Below are positions 13,160 through 14,558 of a stretch of 14,558 bases of DNA, piece after piece. The DNA is taken from assembly GCA_902783795.1 (NCBI GenBank), contig CACZSO010000184.1, positions 1-14,558 of the forward strand. The letters are read 5' to 3'. The position numbers and the translations under genes are program-made. Positions within the stretch are counted from its first letter, which is position 1. Every line of letters starts with the position of its first letter. The notes under the pieces were generated by a model, which saw nothing but the letters and a program-made list of their open reading frames with translations, did no database searches and was not told the DNA's origin. The stretch comes from an uncultured Eubacteriales bacterium. GTDB taxonomy: Bacteria > Bacillota > Clostridia > Lachnospirales > Lachnospiraceae.

Positions 13160-13639
13160 ATGGACAAGGAAATAAACTCATTAAACACCCAAATGCAGAT
13201 CAGCGGACTGCTGCATGCAGTCAATTACCGCTGGCTCCGTATCGTGACCAGCGGCCAGGAAAAGGCAGGCATAGACAGAGAGACCATGGTCTATGGCCGG
13301 ATCCTGGGGCATTTGCATTACAACCAGGATAAAAACGTGTACCAGAAGGATCTGGAAAAAGTGGTGGGCCTTACAAAGTCCGCTATTTCCACTATCCTGA
13401 CTCGCCTGGAGACCCGGGGGTACATTGAACGTCAGTCAGTGGACCAGGATGCCAGACTGAAACGTATCGTCCTGACTCCGGAGGGCGAACAGATCAGCGT
13501 AAGCCTGCAGCAAGCCATGGAAGCTGCAGATGAACAGCTGGTCCGGGGCCTGAATAACGAAGAGCAGCAGGAGCTCTTAAGATTACTCCGCATCATTGAC
13601 GAGACTATGAAAGAAATGGAGGGAGAGACTAGACCATGA
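13160..13639 (+). CDS. MarR-family transcriptional regulator
   Basis: A 159-residue dimeric winged-helix regulator. The N-terminal helices are followed by the wHTH at about 61-109 (YQKDLEKVVGLTKSAISTIL recognition region, then RLETRGYIER) and the wing DARLKRIVLTPEG (97-109). A C-terminal dimerisation helix pair follows, with a charged EEQQELLRLLRIIDETMKEME. Start 13160 was chosen because GGAGG (13149-13153) has a 6-base spacing to it; an in-frame ATG at 13154 would directly abut that site. The stop overlaps the ABC transporter start in ATGA, so the two are translationally coupled. The family usually represses its own operon and is released by small molecules. The periodic array over its promoter fits autorepression, with the exporter as the regulated output. 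Confidence 0.9.
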   Translation: MDKEINSLNTQMQISGLLHAVNYRWLRIVTSGQEKAGIDRETMVYGRILGHLHYNQDKNVYQKDLEKVVGLTKSAISTILTRLETRGYIERQSVDQDARLKRIVLTPEGEQISVSLQQAMEAADEQLVRGLNNEEQQELLRLLRIIDETMKEMEGETRP

Positions 13640-14558
13640 TAAAGAAATTGATCGGCTACTTTCGGGAATATAAGAAAGCAGCCATCTTGACTATGATCAT
13701 GACATTGGCGGAGGTCATCCTTGAATCACTGATCCCTTACGTCATGTCAGCATTGATCGATAAAGGTCTTTCCGCAGGTTCCATGGCCATGATCGTTAAA
13801 TACGGCCTGATCCTGCTGGCACTGGCCGTGGTATCTCTGGGGACCGGTCTGTTAAGTGCAAAGTACAGTGCGGAAGCCACTACCGGCTTTGCAAAGAACT
13901 TAAGAAAAGACATGTATGAAAATGTACAGACTTTTGCGTTTTCGAACATCGATAAATTTTCAACGGCCTCCATCATCACCCGTCTGACCACGGATGTCAC
14001 TCGTGTGCAGAACACCTTCGGCATGGCCATGCGTATGGCTTTAAGAATGCCGCTGATGCTGATCTTCGCGATCCTCATGACCATCTTCATCAGCTGGAAA
14101 CTGGCGCTGATCTTCCTGATCGCATCGCCGATCCTGGCATTCAGCATGGTGCTTCTGGCCCGCAAGATCCATCCCATCATGCACCGGGCGTTCCGGCGCT
14201 ATGACGATCTTAACAAGAATGTCCAGGAAGATCTGCACGGCATCCGCGTCGTGAAAGCCTTTGTCCGTGAAAATTTTGAAAGAGAACGTTTTCGCCTGAC
14301 GAACCTGAAGATCTATGAAGATTTCGTCAAAGCGGAACGGCTGATGTCCTGGGAAGAACCACTGATGTCAGGCATTATGTATACCTGTATCCTGCTGGCT
14401 TCCTTCTTCGGCGCGAAGCTGGTCATAGGCCGGGAGCCGGTAACGGCGGCCTTCATGGGCACGGTCTTTACTACCGGTCTTCTGAACTCGATCTTCTCTT
14501 ACTCCATGCAGATCCTGATGAGCTGCTCCATGGTGGGCATGATGTTCATCATGGTGAC
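13636..14558 (+). CDS. ABC exporter, transmembrane domain part (runs off the window)
   Basis: The reading frame opens at ATG 13636, overlapping the marR stop by four bases, and stays open for 307 codons to the window edge. The N-terminus MIKKLIGYFREYKKAAILTM and the following segments match the six-helix membrane domain of ABC-type multidrug exporters. Features are SALIDKGL near 39, an intracellular loop RLTTDVTRVQNTFG (about 115-128) and the second loop VQEDLHGIRVVKAFVRE (about 198-214), which contacts the nucleotide-binding domain. The ATPase domain should follow outside the window. The MarR-ABC order is commonly continued by a second half-transporter forming a heterodimeric exporter; this cannot be seen here. 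The substrate is unknown. Confidence 0.9.
   Translation, partial: MIKKLIGYFREYKKAAILTMIMTLAEVILESLIPYVMSALIDKGLSAGSMAMIVKYGLILLALAVVSLGTGLLSAKYSAEATTGFAKNLRKDMYENVQTFAFSNIDKFSTASIITRLTTDVTRVQNTFGMAMRMALRMPLMLIFAILMTIFISWKLALIFLIASPILAFSMVLLARKIHPIMHRAFRRYDDLNKNVQEDLHGIRVVKAFVRENFERERFRLTNLKIYEDFVKAERLMSWEEPLMSGIMYTCILLASFFGAKLVIGREPVTAAFMGTVFTTGLLNSIFSYSMQILMSCSMVGMMFIMV

Noticed and set aside
13737..14180. 147-residue minus-strand frame inside the ABC exporter gene
   Set aside because: It is a shadow of a continuous plus-strand membrane-domain frame coupled to marR.

Overview
The window looks like a chromosomal segment from a gut-type Gram-positive anaerobe of the Clostridia, most likely Lachnospiraceae-like. 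The evidence is strong AGGAGG-type ribosome binding sites, intrinsic terminators, a SipW-type signal peptidase, SpaA/Cna-B surface proteins, a tandem glycine riboswitch, a GH51 arabinofuranosidase and a serpin. This taxonomic placement is inferred from gene content and style; no marker gene is present.

Region 1 (1-280) is the 3' part of a tRNA with anticodon CAT, followed by two strong terminator hairpins that isolate it from the next unit. Region 2 (320-8183) is the most distinctive part: a five-gene, same-strand surface-fibre locus. It encodes an ER-type signal peptidase (SipW), a TasA/camelysin-like major subunit candidate with a SipW-type signal peptide, a membrane or wall-anchored two-domain protein ending in an RPSTG-D sorting-type signal, a second smaller SipW-type substrate, and a 1406-residue multidomain adhesin. 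The adhesin carries Cna-B and T-Q ester-bond (VaFE)-like domains but no anchor of its own. The likely major subunit gene sits between unusual RNA and DNA signals: a palindrome over its putative promoter, a hairpin that would fold a distant Shine-Dalgarno up to the start codon, and a perfect 13-bp stem downstream that can form a pseudoknot with a second 8-bp stem.

Region 3 (8184-10948) is a two-gene unit, a cytoplasmic GH51 alpha-L-arabinofuranosidase followed nine bases later by a serpin without a signal peptide. It ends at a terminator shared with the convergent gene. Region 4 (10956-12825, minus strand) is an AGCS-family amino acid:cation symporter behind a tandem glycine riboswitch with a clear intrinsic terminator as expression platform. 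Region 5 (13032-14558) is a MarR-type regulator with a four-base overlap to an ABC exporter gene that runs off the window. Its promoter lies inside an array of AACAGTT-like elements spaced almost exactly 15 bp apart, which is the probable autoregulatory operator.

The best candidate for an undescribed system is the SipW-dependent fibre locus with its anchored protein and anchorless giant adhesin, together with its intercistronic RNA structures. The second is the 15-bp periodic operator array in front of marR.
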